This document shows positions 27,215 through 36,041 of a stretch of 64,000 bases of DNA, one piece after another. Position 1 is the stretch's first letter. The number at the start of each line of letters is the position of its first letter. Made by a program: the position numbers and the translations under genes. The notes under the pieces are model-generated. The model worked only from the letters and a program-made list of their open reading frames with translations. It had not been told where the DNA came from and searched no databases. This DNA comes from Sinorhizobium meliloti. GTDB taxonomy: Bacteria > Pseudomonadota > Alphaproteobacteria > Rhizobiales > Rhizobiaceae. The stretch covers positions 186,001 through 250,000 of the forward strand of contig NZ_CP141214.1 of assembly GCF_035610345.1 (NCBI RefSeq), read 5' to 3'.

Positions 27215-28651
27215 TCAAGCGCCTCGATCCGACTTGGGAAGCGTTATCGTCGCGCTCAGGCCATTCTTCAGTCGCGACAGGGTGATGTCGCCGCCGTGGT
27301 GGCGAACGGTTGCCCGGGCGATCGACAGGCCTAGGCCAACCCCGCCTGTTTCGCGATTTCGCGAGGACTCCAGTCGGAAGAATGGCTCAAAAACACGCTC
27401 GAAATCTGCTTCGGGAATCCCAGGCCCCTTGTCCTCAATTGCGATTCGAACGGAGGAGGGCGTCTCATTGAGCTGGACGCGAGCCTCGTTGCCGTAGCGC
27501 ACGGCGTTTTCGATCAGGTTGCGGACGGCGCGCCTGAGCCCGTCCGGACGGCAGCGATAGGTGATCTTGGGGCTATCGAGAAATGTTACATTCTGCCCGA
27601 GGTCAGCAAGGTCGTCACAGAGGCTTTCGATCAAAGCCGTCAAATTGACGGTACGGGTTGCCTCCGTCACGGCCTCCTCGCGCGCAAAGGCAAGCGCTGC
27701 CTCGGTCATCGTTTGGATCTCGCCGATCGTCGCCATCATTTTCTGCTGAGCGTCGCTATCTGTCACGAACTCGGCCCGCAGACGCAGCGAAGTAAGCGGC
27801 GTGCGAATATCGTGACTGATCGCAGCGAGCATGCGCGTCCTATCCTCGACGAAGCGCGTAAGTCGCGCCTGCATCCGGTTGAAGGCCTCCGTCGTCCTGC
27901 GGATATCATCGGGACCCGTTTCCGGCAGTGGCTCGACGGATTGGCCTCTGCCGAGAGCCTCCGCGGCGCCTGCCAGCCGGCGCATGGGTCTTGCCATGCG
28001 GTTAGCTACGAAGACACCGATCAACGCAAGCGTTGTCGCGGTGACGGCGAGCGAGACGAGGGACTGCGTGTTCCAGAAAGGATTCGGCATCGTCTTGCGA
28101 TAGACGGAGTTCAGCCAGCGCCCATCGCTGAGTTGGACCGCAAGTCCCATGCCGTGGGAATCGCCCAGCGGAAGAAACTTGGCAAACCGGGGCAGGCTCC
28201 ATACGTCAGTCGAAAGTCGCGTCCAGCCCTCAGAGGCAATCGCCCTCTCGAAAAGCTTGAGACCCTTGGCTGACGGCGTCTTGGCTGGCGCAGCCGAGGT
28301 TAGCTCAGGCGGGCGATAGGCTGGGAGGAGGTTGGGTAGCGGTTCCTCCAGTTGCGCGACTGCCTGTTTTCGCCAGGCGAGCGTATCGACGGGATCGTGT
28401 CCCGACATCCAAAAGCGTGTATACGTTGTTCCGCTTGCCCGCAGGACATCGGTATGGAAACCTGGAGGAATGGACTCGAGCAGAGTTGCAAGCGACGCCG
28501 TACGGCTCAAGAATTCACCCTTCGATGCCGCACGCAAAGCCTTGTCGCGTTCGTCCCAAGAGATCAGAAACCCGATCGCTTGCGACAAGACAAGCGCCAT
28601 CAACAGAAAACAGATGAACTGAGCCGCGAGGCTCTTCCTCCACCACCGCAT
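27215..28651 (-). CDS. Sensor histidine kinase (OmpR-partner, EnvZ-like class)
   Basis: 478 residues: TM1 about 11-31, a periplasmic domain of about 165 residues, TM2 about 198-218, a HAMP linker, and a HisKA domain with His280 (AAISHDIRTPL). The HATPase has the N box NLIENAVRYG and glycine boxes DKGPGIP and GVGLGLSIA. Its start codon overlaps the response regulator stop by one base (TGATG), so the two are coupled. The periplasmic sensor shows no recognisable ligand fold. The signal is unknown; the nearby hydroxylase or small exported protein may belong to the regulon. Confidence 0.93.
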   Translation of the reverse strand: MRWWRKSLAAQFICFLLMALVLSQAIGFLISWDERDKALRAASKGEFLSRTASLATLLESIPPGFHTDVLRASGTTYTRFWMSGHDPVDTLAWRKQAVAQLEEPLPNLLPAYRPPELTSAAPAKTPSAKGLKLFERAIASEGWTRLSTDVWSLPRFAKFLPLGDSHGMGLAVQLSDGRWLNSVYRKTMPNPFWNTQSLVSLAVTATTLALIGVFVANRMARPMRRLAGAAEALGRGQSVEPLPETGPDDIRRTTEAFNRMQARLTRFVEDRTRMLAAISHDIRTPLTSLRLRAEFVTDSDAQQKMMATIGEIQTMTEAALAFAREEAVTEATRTVNLTALIESLCDDLADLGQNVTFLDSPKITYRCRPDGLRRAVRNLIENAVRYGNEARVQLNETPSSVRIAIEDKGPGIPEADFERVFEPFFRLESSRNRETGGVGLGLSIARATVRHHGGDITLSRLKNGLSATITLPKSDRGA

Positions 28652-29370
28652 CAGTAGGTTTCTACCTCCGCCACGAAGCTGTATCCTCCACCCCAGTGCG
28701 TCTTGATCAAAGATGGATTTTTCGGGTCGCTCTCGATCTTCTTGCGCAAACGACTGACCTGGTTGTCGATGCTGCGATCAAAGCTCTCGGCCGCACGCCC
28801 AGCCGTAAGGTCAAGCAGCTGGTCACGGCTCAACACCAGACCGGGGTGCTCCAGGAAGGCATTGAGCAGCCGGAACTCCGCCGTGCTCAACGCCACGCTC
28901 ACGCCATCGCGCCCGAGGAGCTCCCGGCGGCCAGTGTCGAGTTCCCAGACGTCGAAGCGAATCGATTTGGCCCTGATCCTTCCGCGCTGGGGCGGGAGGC
29001 TGTTGACGCGCCGCAGCACCGCCCGGATCCTTGCCAGGAGTTCGCGCGGGTTGAACGGCTTCGTGATGTAATCGTCGGCGCCGAGTTCCAGGCCGACGAT
29101 CCGGTCCGTCCCGTCTGCCATCGCCGTCAGAAAGATGACCGGCAGCTCCGTCGTCGTGCGCAACTGACGGCAGACGGTCAGGCCGTCCTCGCCAGGCATC
29201 ATGATGTCCAGCACGACGAGATCGGGGGCGCCCTTCTCCAAGAGGCGTCGAAGCGCTTCGCCGCTTTCCGCGACGGAAACACGGTAGCCCTGTTGTGTGA
29301 GATATTTCCCGACCAGGTCGCGAATATCGCGATGATCATCCACAACGGCGATGTGAGGCGTCGGTTGCAT
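28651..29370 (-). CDS. OmpR-type response regulator
   Basis: 239 residues from ATG 29370. Receiver domain with acidic pocket DD (11-12), phospho-acceptor Asp55 (VVLDIMMPGEDG) and the Lys in DYITKPF. The C-terminal winged-helix OmpR/PhoB domain is intact. In-frame sequence upstream of 29370 is not family-like. Pairs with the overlapping histidine kinase. Confidence 0.95.
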   Translation of the reverse strand: MQPTPHIAVVDDHRDIRDLVGKYLTQQGYRVSVAESGEALRRLLEKGAPDLVVLDIMMPGEDGLTVCRQLRTTTELPVIFLTAMADGTDRIVGLELGADDYITKPFNPRELLARIRAVLRRVNSLPPQRGRIRAKSIRFDVWELDTGRRELLGRDGVSVALSTAEFRLLNAFLEHPGLVLSRDQLLDLTAGRAAESFDRSIDNQVSRLRKKIESDPKNPSLIKTHWGGGYSFVAEVETY

Positions 29371-29754
29371 ATCGCTCTCGTCCGGGGCGGAGTTGTCTTT
29401 ACAAACACATATCGCCAGCGCCCAGGCTCCGCATTCAAAAAAGTGTATCAAACAGTGTCAACTGCGAAACCTCGGCCTCGACGATGGCATTCTGTTGTAC
29501 GCCCCATATTGCCCGGCAACATGACTAAATCGGGGAATTTGCGGCGGCACGAGCATCCCAGACCCCCAACCGTCGTCGATACACTTTGCCCCGAACAGCA
29601 CATTCACTCGCATAACCACGCGACAACTTACCTCTAGGGTCTGTCCTGTCCGACGCCTCGCGGTTCCCTCGCATCTGTTCGGACTTCGTCGCCATCGCGC
29701 CCTGACACCTCCCGAGCCAGGGCGCGATGGCGAACCCGCACAAAGGAGAATTTA
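29371..29754. other. Intergenic region with regulatory hairpin
   Basis: 384 bases between the divergent response regulator and a small exported-protein gene. Its main content is the 16-bp perfect stem at 29689-29733. Promoters for both directions must lie here; I could not identify a clear direct-repeat binding site for an OmpR-type regulator. Confidence 0.4.
29689..29733. promoter_or_regulatory. 16-bp perfect inverted repeat upstream of small exported-protein gene
   Basis: TCGCCATCGCGCCCTG (29689-29704) is exactly complementary to 29718-29733, around a 13-base loop containing ACCTCCC. It ends 21 bases before the ATG at 29755. Such a stem is stronger than a usual operator and, if transcribed, would form a very stable 5' leader hairpin. 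The loop could pair with a purine-rich ribosome-binding site. It could alternatively be a terminator for transcription entering from the left. Confidence 0.75.
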
Positions 29755-30030
29755 ATGACTACCAAGCACTATATGGCAGCCGCCATCGTCTCGTTTGGGA
29801 CGCTTACGAGCTTCGGACCCGCGCTCGCCGCCTTCGACTACTACGAAGGCGTTGATATCAATGCGAAGAGCCGAGCCGCTTCGCCCGTCAAGAAAACCGA
29901 CGATAGCGCGACCGGCGGCATCAGGACGAATTCCGCCACATATGGCTTCCCAAGCACGATGAAACCGGTTCAACGGGTCGTGAAGGGCGGTGAAGGTGGA
30001 TACTACCAGGGACTCAGCCGCCAGCGTTGA
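29755..30030 (+). CDS. Small exported protein of unknown function
   Basis: 91 residues with a Sec signal (TKHYMAAAIVSFGTLTSFGPALA, cleavage after ALA near residue 25). The mature part of about 65 residues is Tyr/Gly-rich (FDYYEGVDIN, GGEGGYYQG) and lacks Cys. AAAGGAG precedes the ATG. Such small secreted proteins are common in rhizobia and mostly uncharacterised. Placed divergently from a two-component system, so it may be its target or signal. Confidence 0.65.
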   Translation: MTTKHYMAAAIVSFGTLTSFGPALAAFDYYEGVDINAKSRAASPVKKTDDSATGGIRTNSATYGFPSTMKPVQRVVKGGEGGYYQGLSRQR

Positions 30031-30036
30031 GAGCAT

Positions 30037-30339
30037 TCAGTAGAGCGTCGCTTGCTGACCAGCTTCTATTTGCTGGCCAACCGGCAGCAACGTCATCGCC
30101 TCTGCAGGGAACGGCCTCTGCAGCGCCTTGGCGTCCTTCCAATCGGCCGTCAGCCACAGCTCGATTTCCTCCGGCTCGGTCAGGATGATGGACATTGCTT
30201 TCGGATGGATCGGCTTGACGACTGAGTTGGCCTCGCAGGTGAGAAGGCGAACAGTTCGTGCTCGCCGACCCGCGGGGCCAATGGGAGAGTCGAGGTTGCG
30301 AATGTTGGTGACGCCGTAATGCGGGCGCGCCGATTGCAC
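30037..30339 (-). pseudogene. YedK/HMCES (SOS response-associated peptidase) remnant
   Basis: About 100 codons of an SRAP-family protein. YGVTNIRNLDSP comes from the N-terminal third and is joined directly to the C-terminal third (TCEANSVVKPIHPKAMSIIL, ALQRPFP). The catalytic N-terminal Cys2 region and roughly 70 internal residues are missing, so the DNA-crosslinking function is lost. An internal deletion plus 5' truncation explains this. It faces the small exported-protein gene tail to tail, seven bases apart. Confidence 0.8.
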
Positions 30340-30493
30340 AAGCGCGTCGCGCCCGTCATGCTAAGCCGCAGGAGGTACAGTCAGTGCACTCCGGTAAGAG
30401 CGGTTCGTGGACCGTGGGGGTCCGGGATTCAATTCTTTTCGATACGGTCAAGGCATCCAATCAAGCGGAGAGGCGGCTCCTACATGGAACTCC

Positions 30494-31204
30494 TTATATC
30501 AGCTTAATCTCCCTCCGGCGAACCCAACGGAGAATAGTTGCAACAACTTCTTCGGGCTGTTCGAAGGGCAAGAGATGGGCTGCGTCTTCGATGACTTGCA
30601 CCTCGGCATCCTTCAGAAGCTTGGCGAGCGCTTCGTTCGAAGCGCGAGAGGCCAAGTGATCTTCGGAACCGGTGAGTAGCAGTACCGGAAAGCAGAGATC
30701 TGGCAAATACGCTGTCGCATCGGGCCGCGCCATCAAAGCGCGGTGTTGGCGCTCATGAACCGCAGGCGGGCAGTCCTCAGCCATCTTCAAAATAGCAGCA
30801 ATCAGATCCGGCTTGTGCTTGCTTGCGTTGGAAATGACTTTCGGCACCCAGCCCAGCGCATAGGCGACCATATCGGCATTGGCCTCTGCGATGCGGGCTT
30901 CACGGTGCGCGGGCTCGTATTCACCGACACCATCAGCATTCGTATTGGCTAGAACCATTGCGCGAATGCGGTCTGGTGCCTGGCGACCCATTTCCAGAGC
31001 CACGCGCCCACCCATCGAATGCGCCAGAACGATCAGCTCGCCATCCGTTTCGGCCAGCGATCGGGCTGCCATGTCTTCGATCGTGGTGTCACGGCTGATG
31101 TCGGCGACATGCACTGTGGCCTCCTCGAGGCTCACGGCTTCGGCCACGGTGCTCCAAGTACGAGCATCGGACATGATCCCTGGAATGGTTACGAGTGTCG
31201 TCAT
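30494..31204 (-). CDS. Alpha/beta hydrolase
   Basis: 236-residue alpha/beta-hydrolase fold: nucleophile elbow around LAHSMGGRVALEMG (Ser near residue 64), an Asp in TGSEDHLA and a His in DAAHLLPFEQPEEV. Resembles small esterases or C-C hydrolases. Its ATG overlaps the stop of the FadB-like gene upstream, so it is cotranscribed with a beta-oxidation enzyme and may hydrolyse a CoA thioester or an ester of the pathway substrate. Confidence 0.9.
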   Translation of the reverse strand: MTTLVTIPGIMSDARTWSTVAEAVSLEEATVHVADISRDTTIEDMAARSLAETDGELIVLAHSMGGRVALEMGRQAPDRIRAMVLANTNADGVGEYEPAHREARIAEANADMVAYALGWVPKVISNASKHKPDLIAAILKMAEDCPPAVHERQHRALMARPDATAYLPDLCFPVLLLTGSEDHLASRASNEALAKLLKDAEVQVIEDAAHLLPFEQPEEVVATILRWVRRREIKLI

Positions 31205-33234
31205 GGCTTGATTAACCAGTCCTTGAAGGGGCTGGCTGCCCCTATCGCTGCTGCAGGTACAGATCCTGGGGTTCGCTGGCTCTCGTGCGCGGCCAAGTAC
31301 ATGGGGCCGCCGCGGTGCCGCGGGAACCCGTAGCCCGTCAGCATCACCAGGTCGATATCAGAGGCGCTTTCGGCAATTCCCTCGACCAGCAGAGCATGTC
31401 CTTCCCGTTGCATGACGCTCAAAATGCGCTGCATGATCTGCACGGATGACATGGAAAGCGCGTTTACGCCGGCCCTTGCTCTCTCCTCCTCGATGATGCG
31501 GGTCACCTCGGGATCGACCTTCTGCCCGCCGTCGCCGTAGTCGTACCAGCCCTTCTTCGTCTTGCGTCCGAGACGGCCGGCTTCGCAGAGCCTGTCGGCA
31601 ATGTGGCAATAGGGCAGCGAAGGGTCTCGAGTCGATGCTGTGCTTTTGCGCTGTGCCCAGGCGATATCCAGTCCGCTCAAGTCCTGCACCTCGAACACTC
31701 CCATGGCGAAACCAAAATCGCGCATTGCTGCGTCAATCTGCGCCGGCAACGCCCCTTCGAGCAGCATGAACTCGCAGTCGCGCCGATAGGCCGCCATGAT
31801 GCGATTGCCGATGAAGCCATGGCAGACGCCGGAAACGACAGCGGTCTTCTTCAGCCGTTTGGCGAGAGCTGCACCTGTTGCGAGCGCCCGGTCTCCCGTG
31901 TGACGGCCGCGCACTATTTCCAGGAGCTTCATAACATGGGCAGGTGCGAAAAAATGAAGTCCAAGCACGCGTGTAGGGTCGACCGTCATCTCGGCGAGCC
32001 GATTCACGTCGAGATAGGACGTGTTGGTCGCAAGTACGGCGTCGGGTGGCATGATGGCGTCAAGACGTGAGAAGACGTCGCGCTTGACGTCGATATCTTC
32101 GAAGACCGCCTCGATAACAAGGCCACAGGAAACGAGCGGCATGTCGTCAGAGCTTGCCGCCAATCGGTTGCGTACCTGGTCAGCGGCCTCGCGAGAAACG
32201 GAGCCGCGTCCAACGCTCGCATCCAGCATCTCGCCAACCCGGCGGTGGGCCGCCTCTGCAGCAGCTGCGTCGCGCTCCAGAAGCTGAACCTCGCAGCCAC
32301 ACAGAAGCAGCGCCGTCGCAATCCCGGCGCCCATGGTGCCCCCGCCGACGACACCGACACGCGCCAGATCGGCCGGCTCACTGGCAATCGACGCCAGGCT
32401 GCGCCCCGCGCTGCGTTCAGAGAAAAAGGCGTAGCGAAGCGCCGCGGCCTCATCGGAAGCGGCCAGGCGCAGGAAGCGCTCCCTTTCCCGTTTCAGAGCC
32501 TCGTGCGCTGGTAGATGCGCGCTGTCTCTGAGAGCCTCCAGCGCCTCCATCGGCGCTTTCGCACCGCGCGCCTTCGCCTTGATGGCCGTTGCCTTGCCCT
32601 GCCAGTCCATGTCTGTCGCGTTGCGGCAAGGGCGGCCGATGAGGGGAGGCAGTCCTGGCCGGGCCGCGAGGTCGTCGGCGAAGCCTATTGCCGCCGAAAG
32701 GAGATCTTCATCACACAGGCGGTCGACAAGGCCGAGGGCGAGGGCTGCCGTAGCCGCGACGGGCTTGCCGCCTGTCACCATCTCGACCGCGTCCGGTACC
32801 GGCACCAGGCGTGGCAGGCGCACGGTTCCGCCCGCGCCGGGTATGATGCCCAATGTCACCTCCGGCAAGCCAAGCCTTGCCTGGCCATCGGCGATCCGCG
32901 CCGTGCAGGCCAGCGACAGTTCCAGTCCGCCGCCCAACGCGGCGCCGTGAATGGCCGCGACCCAGGGCACGCGGGCGCCTTCGATCGCGTCCGCCACCTC
33001 CGGCAGGGCGGGGGCAAGCGGCGGTTTGCCGAGTTCGTTGATATCCGCGCCGGCCACGAATGTGCGTCCGGCACACCGGAGCACGGCTGCTCTGATATCC
33101 GTATTACGGTTGAGGTCGTGCACGAACGCGAGAAGCTCCGCGCGGACAGCCTGGCTGATGGCGTTCACAGGGGGGTTGTCGATCGTGACGATCGCGATCC
33201 CATCGCGGTATTCACAGCTAACCAGAGACGCCAT
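31201..33234 (-). CDS. FadB/FadJ-like enoyl-CoA hydratase / 3-hydroxyacyl-CoA dehydrogenase fusion
   Basis: 677 residues from an ATG with GGGAGG six bases upstream; the ATG at 33267 lacks this. Residues 1-190 form the crotonase domain (GAALGGGLELSLAC; catalytic Glu in LGLPEVTLG). The NAD-binding 3-hydroxyacyl-CoA dehydrogenase starts at VGVVGGGTMGAG (about 300), and its catalytic His is in GLHFFAPAHVMKLLEIVRG. Catalyses hydration and then oxidation of an enoyl-CoA. No thiolase subunit overlaps it, but a thiolase lies at 44.5 kb in the same island. Confidence 0.94.
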   Translation of the reverse strand: MASLVSCEYRDGIAIVTIDNPPVNAISQAVRAELLAFVHDLNRNTDIRAAVLRCAGRTFVAGADINELGKPPLAPALPEVADAIEGARVPWVAAIHGAALGGGLELSLACTARIADGQARLGLPEVTLGIIPGAGGTVRLPRLVPVPDAVEMVTGGKPVAATAALALGLVDRLCDEDLLSAAIGFADDLAARPGLPPLIGRPCRNATDMDWQGKATAIKAKARGAKAPMEALEALRDSAHLPAHEALKRERERFLRLAASDEAAALRYAFFSERSAGRSLASIASEPADLARVGVVGGGTMGAGIATALLLCGCEVQLLERDAAAAEAAHRRVGEMLDASVGRGSVSREAADQVRNRLAASSDDMPLVSCGLVIEAVFEDIDVKRDVFSRLDAIMPPDAVLATNTSYLDVNRLAEMTVDPTRVLGLHFFAPAHVMKLLEIVRGRHTGDRALATGAALAKRLKKTAVVSGVCHGFIGNRIMAAYRRDCEFMLLEGALPAQIDAAMRDFGFAMGVFEVQDLSGLDIAWAQRKSTASTRDPSLPYCHIADRLCEAGRLGRKTKKGWYDYGDGGQKVDPEVTRIIEEERARAGVNALSMSSVQIMQRILSVMQREGHALLVEGIAESASDIDLVMLTGYGFPRHRGGPMYLAAHESQRTPGSVPAAAIGAASPFKDWLIKP

Positions 33235-33442
33235 GTCGTCCTCCCGTGCAGTTGCCGGTGTGGTCATTTCGAGCCAGCGAGTGGTTCAATAGTACTCAAA
33301 CGCCGCACCTGTGCTTTCTATAGCGGCGAACGGCCTTGCGGTAACATAACCAATGGTTTGGGCACCCCTTGCCGATAAGTACGTTCAAAATCGGCACCGC
33401 GTTCTGATAGATACCGCGTGGAGTGAGGAACGCAGGAAGCCC

Positions 33443-34216
33443 ATGAAGCTACACATTGAAGCGGATCCCGATCAGGGACGACCGCCGTTGCTATTGGTTC
33501 ACGGCATGCTGTCGAGCCGAAATCACTGGCTGCCGAACCGGAGCCTGTCTGAGCGTTTCCGCGTCATCCGTGTGGACCTGCCGGCGCACGGCCTTTCCTC
33601 AGCGCCAAGGGACGGGGCCGCCGCCACGCCCGAGGGCCTGGTGGACACCATCGAAGCTGTCCGCAGGCAGTTGCAACTCAGCAAATGGTATATTTGCGGG
33701 CAGAGCTTCGGAGCGGCTGTGACGCTGCGTTACGCGCTGACGTTTCCCGATCGGGTTCTTGCTCAGGTCTTTACCAATGCCAATGGCGCCCTGCGGGAGG
33801 CCTGGGAGCCATCGCACCAGCGCCGCAACCAAATGCAGATAAGCGACATTCGGCGCGAAGGTCACGCCGCAATACGTCGCCTGCCCTATCACCCTCGCCA
33901 CGCCAGGCGATTTCCACCGGAGATTCGGGAACTCCTGAGCCGGGATGCCGACGCGACGGATATCGATGGCATCGCCTTGCTTCTGGCGGAGGCGACCCCG
34001 CGATTGCCGGTTCGCGAGAGGCTGGGCGAACTGCGTGTGCCGACCCTGCTGGTCAACGGCCTCTGGGAGAAGCAATTCCAACCGACGCGGAGATGGATTT
34101 CCGCAGCGCATCCGCATATCGAGATTCGGGACCTGAAAGGTGGGCACTCCATCAACATCGAATGTCCGGAGGGATTTGATGCTGCGGTGATGCAGTTCAT
34201 TTCGGCGCAGCGATGA
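33443..34216 (+). CDS. Alpha/beta hydrolase
   Basis: 257 residues from an ATG preceded by AGGAAG. Oxyanion region LLVHGMLSSRNHW near residues 18-30, nucleophile Ser in GQSFGAAV (about 91-98), and a late His in KGGHSINIECPEGF. Of the small alpha/beta-hydrolase class that opens lactones or hydrolyses esters. It is divergent from the FadB-like gene and upstream of the transporter genes, so it probably prepares the organic acid substrate of the island. Confidence 0.9.
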   Translation: MKLHIEADPDQGRPPLLLVHGMLSSRNHWLPNRSLSERFRVIRVDLPAHGLSSAPRDGAAATPEGLVDTIEAVRRQLQLSKWYICGQSFGAAVTLRYALTFPDRVLAQVFTNANGALREAWEPSHQRRNQMQISDIRREGHAAIRRLPYHPRHARRFPPEIRELLSRDADATDIDGIALLLAEATPRLPVRERLGELRVPTLLVNGLWEKQFQPTRRWISAAHPHIEIRDLKGGHSINIECPEGFDAAVMQFISAQR

Positions 34217-34240
34217 AAACAGGTATCGCCCTTCCACGAC

Positions 34241-35377
34241 ATGATTGTTCCCCCCGGCCGATTGGCTGCCCGCGGGGGCAGTTGCGTACGGATCCTGTTT
34301 GAGATGAGCAACAGCAGCCGCATTGGCCGTCTCGCGCTCATCTATTCGATCGGATCGCTCGGTGGGGCGCTCGCGCTCTGCGTTGGATCGCCGCTTCCCT
34401 GGATGATTGGCCCTCTTCTGGTTACTGCCGCGCTTTATCTCTCGGGCCTCGCGGAGATCGTCATTCCGGTGAAAACCCGGCCTGCCGGCCAGATCGTCAT
34501 TGCATCCCAGGTGGGTGTCTATTTCTCCCCAGCCGCATTCGCGATGATGCTATCGCTGGCGCCCCTTCTGGTCGGGGTGGCCCTGGCAACGGCGGTCTGC
34601 GCGTTCACTGTTGCACTGCTGCTGGCGCGCGCGGCGCGGCTCAGCCTCACCGCCGCCTTCATCGCGTCGCTTCCGACCAGCCCCGTCGAGGCGGCGATCA
34701 TGGCAGAGCGGTGCCGGTGCAATCCGGGTCCGATCATTCTTTCGCAGACCGTCCGCATAGCCGCAGTGGTCGTGCTGGTCCCGATCGTCATCTATGCTGT
34801 AGACGGCTGGCCCGCCTCTGCGGCCGTGCACATGCCCGCCCCGTTCGATCCGCAGGGAACCGCGGTCTTACTGGTCATCGGGGTAGCGGGCGCGTTTGCG
34901 TGCCGGCTGCTGCGCATTCCGAACCCTTATTTTCTCGGACCGCTCGCCGCCTCGTCGGCCCTTTCCGCTATCGGCTTTGGCCCGTACTTCTATCCCGGCG
35001 TCATTCTGTCCGGTGCGCAGGTCGTGCTTGGGGTCTGGCTGGGATCTACATTCCGCAGATCGCTGTTCCAGTCAGCCGCACGGTTGGTCACGACGTCCAT
35101 CCTGGCGACATTTGCCCTTCTGGCGATGACCTCCGTCTTCGCCGTGGCGATCGCCGTCACATTGGGCCTGGACTGGGAGCTGATGGTTCTCGGTGCCGCA
35201 CCCGGCGGCGTCACCGAAATGGCGCTGACGGCCAAATTCCTGGGGCAGGACGTGGCGCTCATCACGGCGTTCCACCTGATCCGCATCTTCATCTTCATGC
35301 CGAACATTCCGTGGGTCATCGACCTGATCCACCGTTACGAGAAGCGGCGTCCGCCTGCGAATGACCAGCGTGATTAG
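34241..35377 (+). CDS. AbrB family membrane protein
   Basis: About 357-378 residues with roughly ten hydrophobic segments and two related halves. Each has the family's PWMIGPLL / PYFLGPLAASS type motif, typical of AbrB (duplicated AbrB-type membrane domain, formerly called ammonia monooxygenase-like). Function is unproven; members are often next to tripartite carboxylate transporters, as here. The start is uncertain: ATG 34241 gives the longest form, while ATG 34304 (MSNSSRIGRLALIYS) begins nearer the first helix. Confidence 0.85.
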   Translation: MIVPPGRLAARGGSCVRILFEMSNSSRIGRLALIYSIGSLGGALALCVGSPLPWMIGPLLVTAALYLSGLAEIVIPVKTRPAGQIVIASQVGVYFSPAAFAMMLSLAPLLVGVALATAVCAFTVALLLARAARLSLTAAFIASLPTSPVEAAIMAERCRCNPGPIILSQTVRIAAVVVLVPIVIYAVDGWPASAAVHMPAPFDPQGTAVLLVIGVAGAFACRLLRIPNPYFLGPLAASSALSAIGFGPYFYPGVILSGAQVVLGVWLGSTFRRSLFQSAARLVTTSILATFALLAMTSVFAVAIAVTLGLDWELMVLGAAPGGVTEMALTAKFLGQDVALITAFHLIRIFIFMPNIPWVIDLIHRYEKRRPPANDQRD

Positions 35378-35531
35378 CGCCGGATTGGTCGTGCACCACG
35401 GGTCTTGACCCAAGAAATCGAGCATTCTGGCCAAATCAATGATCAGTTTCACTCTCTGTCGTGATTGCCCATAAGTGAAGGAGGGGCGCGGCGTGGAGAG
35501 ATTGCTCTCGCACCGCAGCAAGGAGGAGATC

Positions 35532-36032
35532 ATGGAAAAACAACCTTTCGACGAGGGTAAACAGCGCGTTGCCGATTGCATCCGCCTGCCGTTGCCTCTG
35601 CTCGAGGTGGCAGCCGGGCTGATGCTTCTCGCAACGTTGATCTGGTACGTCATCGACGCGCATTCGCTGCCCGAGCCGTTCAACGCGACGGATATCGGAG
35701 CGGGAGGATTTCCGCTGCTGATTGCCACCGGCACCATTCTTGCCACGGTGCTCATGATCGGCTTCGGTCTTGCGGGCATGATGGGCGGGATGGAAAGGCC
35801 CGTGACCCGCTGGCGTCGCCCCTTCTACGTACTGGCCACCAGTCTCATCTTCATCGCGCAGGCCGCCTGGTTCGAGACGCTCGGCGTCTACTTCTGCGTG
35901 GCGCTTTTCTCCACCGCAGTCATGCTCGCCGCCGGAGAGCGCCGCCCTTTGCATGTCCTCGGTGTCCCTTTGGTTTTGGTCGCCTTCATCTACGTGGTGT
36001 TCGCGATAGCACTGAACGTCGTCTTTCCGTGA
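35532..36032 (+). CDS. tctB: Tripartite tricarboxylate transporter small membrane subunit TctB
   Basis: 166 residues from an ATG with AAGGAGGAG directly upstream. About four membrane segments, a short hydrophilic N-terminus, and the early DIGAGGFP motif typical of TctB (expected around residue 55). With TctA it forms the inner-membrane part of a binding-protein-dependent secondary transporter. Ends nine bases before tctA. Confidence 0.9.
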   Translation: MEKQPFDEGKQRVADCIRLPLPLLEVAAGLMLLATLIWYVIDAHSLPEPFNATDIGAGGFPLLIATGTILATVLMIGFGLAGMMGGMERPVTRWRRPFYVLATSLIFIAQAAWFETLGVYFCVALFSTAVMLAAGERRPLHVLGVPLVLVAFIYVVFAIALNVVFP

Positions 36033-36041
36033 GGACCCGAA

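Noticed and set aside
30395..30470. Stretch with GGGGGTCCGGGATTCAATTC that looks like a tRNA 3' arm
   Set aside because: No acceptor, D or anticodon stem can be folded around it, so I do not call a tRNA or an attachment site.
35386..35398. TGGT-N5-ACCA dyad upstream of tctB
   Set aside because: Resembles a GntR-type half-site pair, but no GntR gene is linked to this operon and the spacing does not match the FadR-type consensus.
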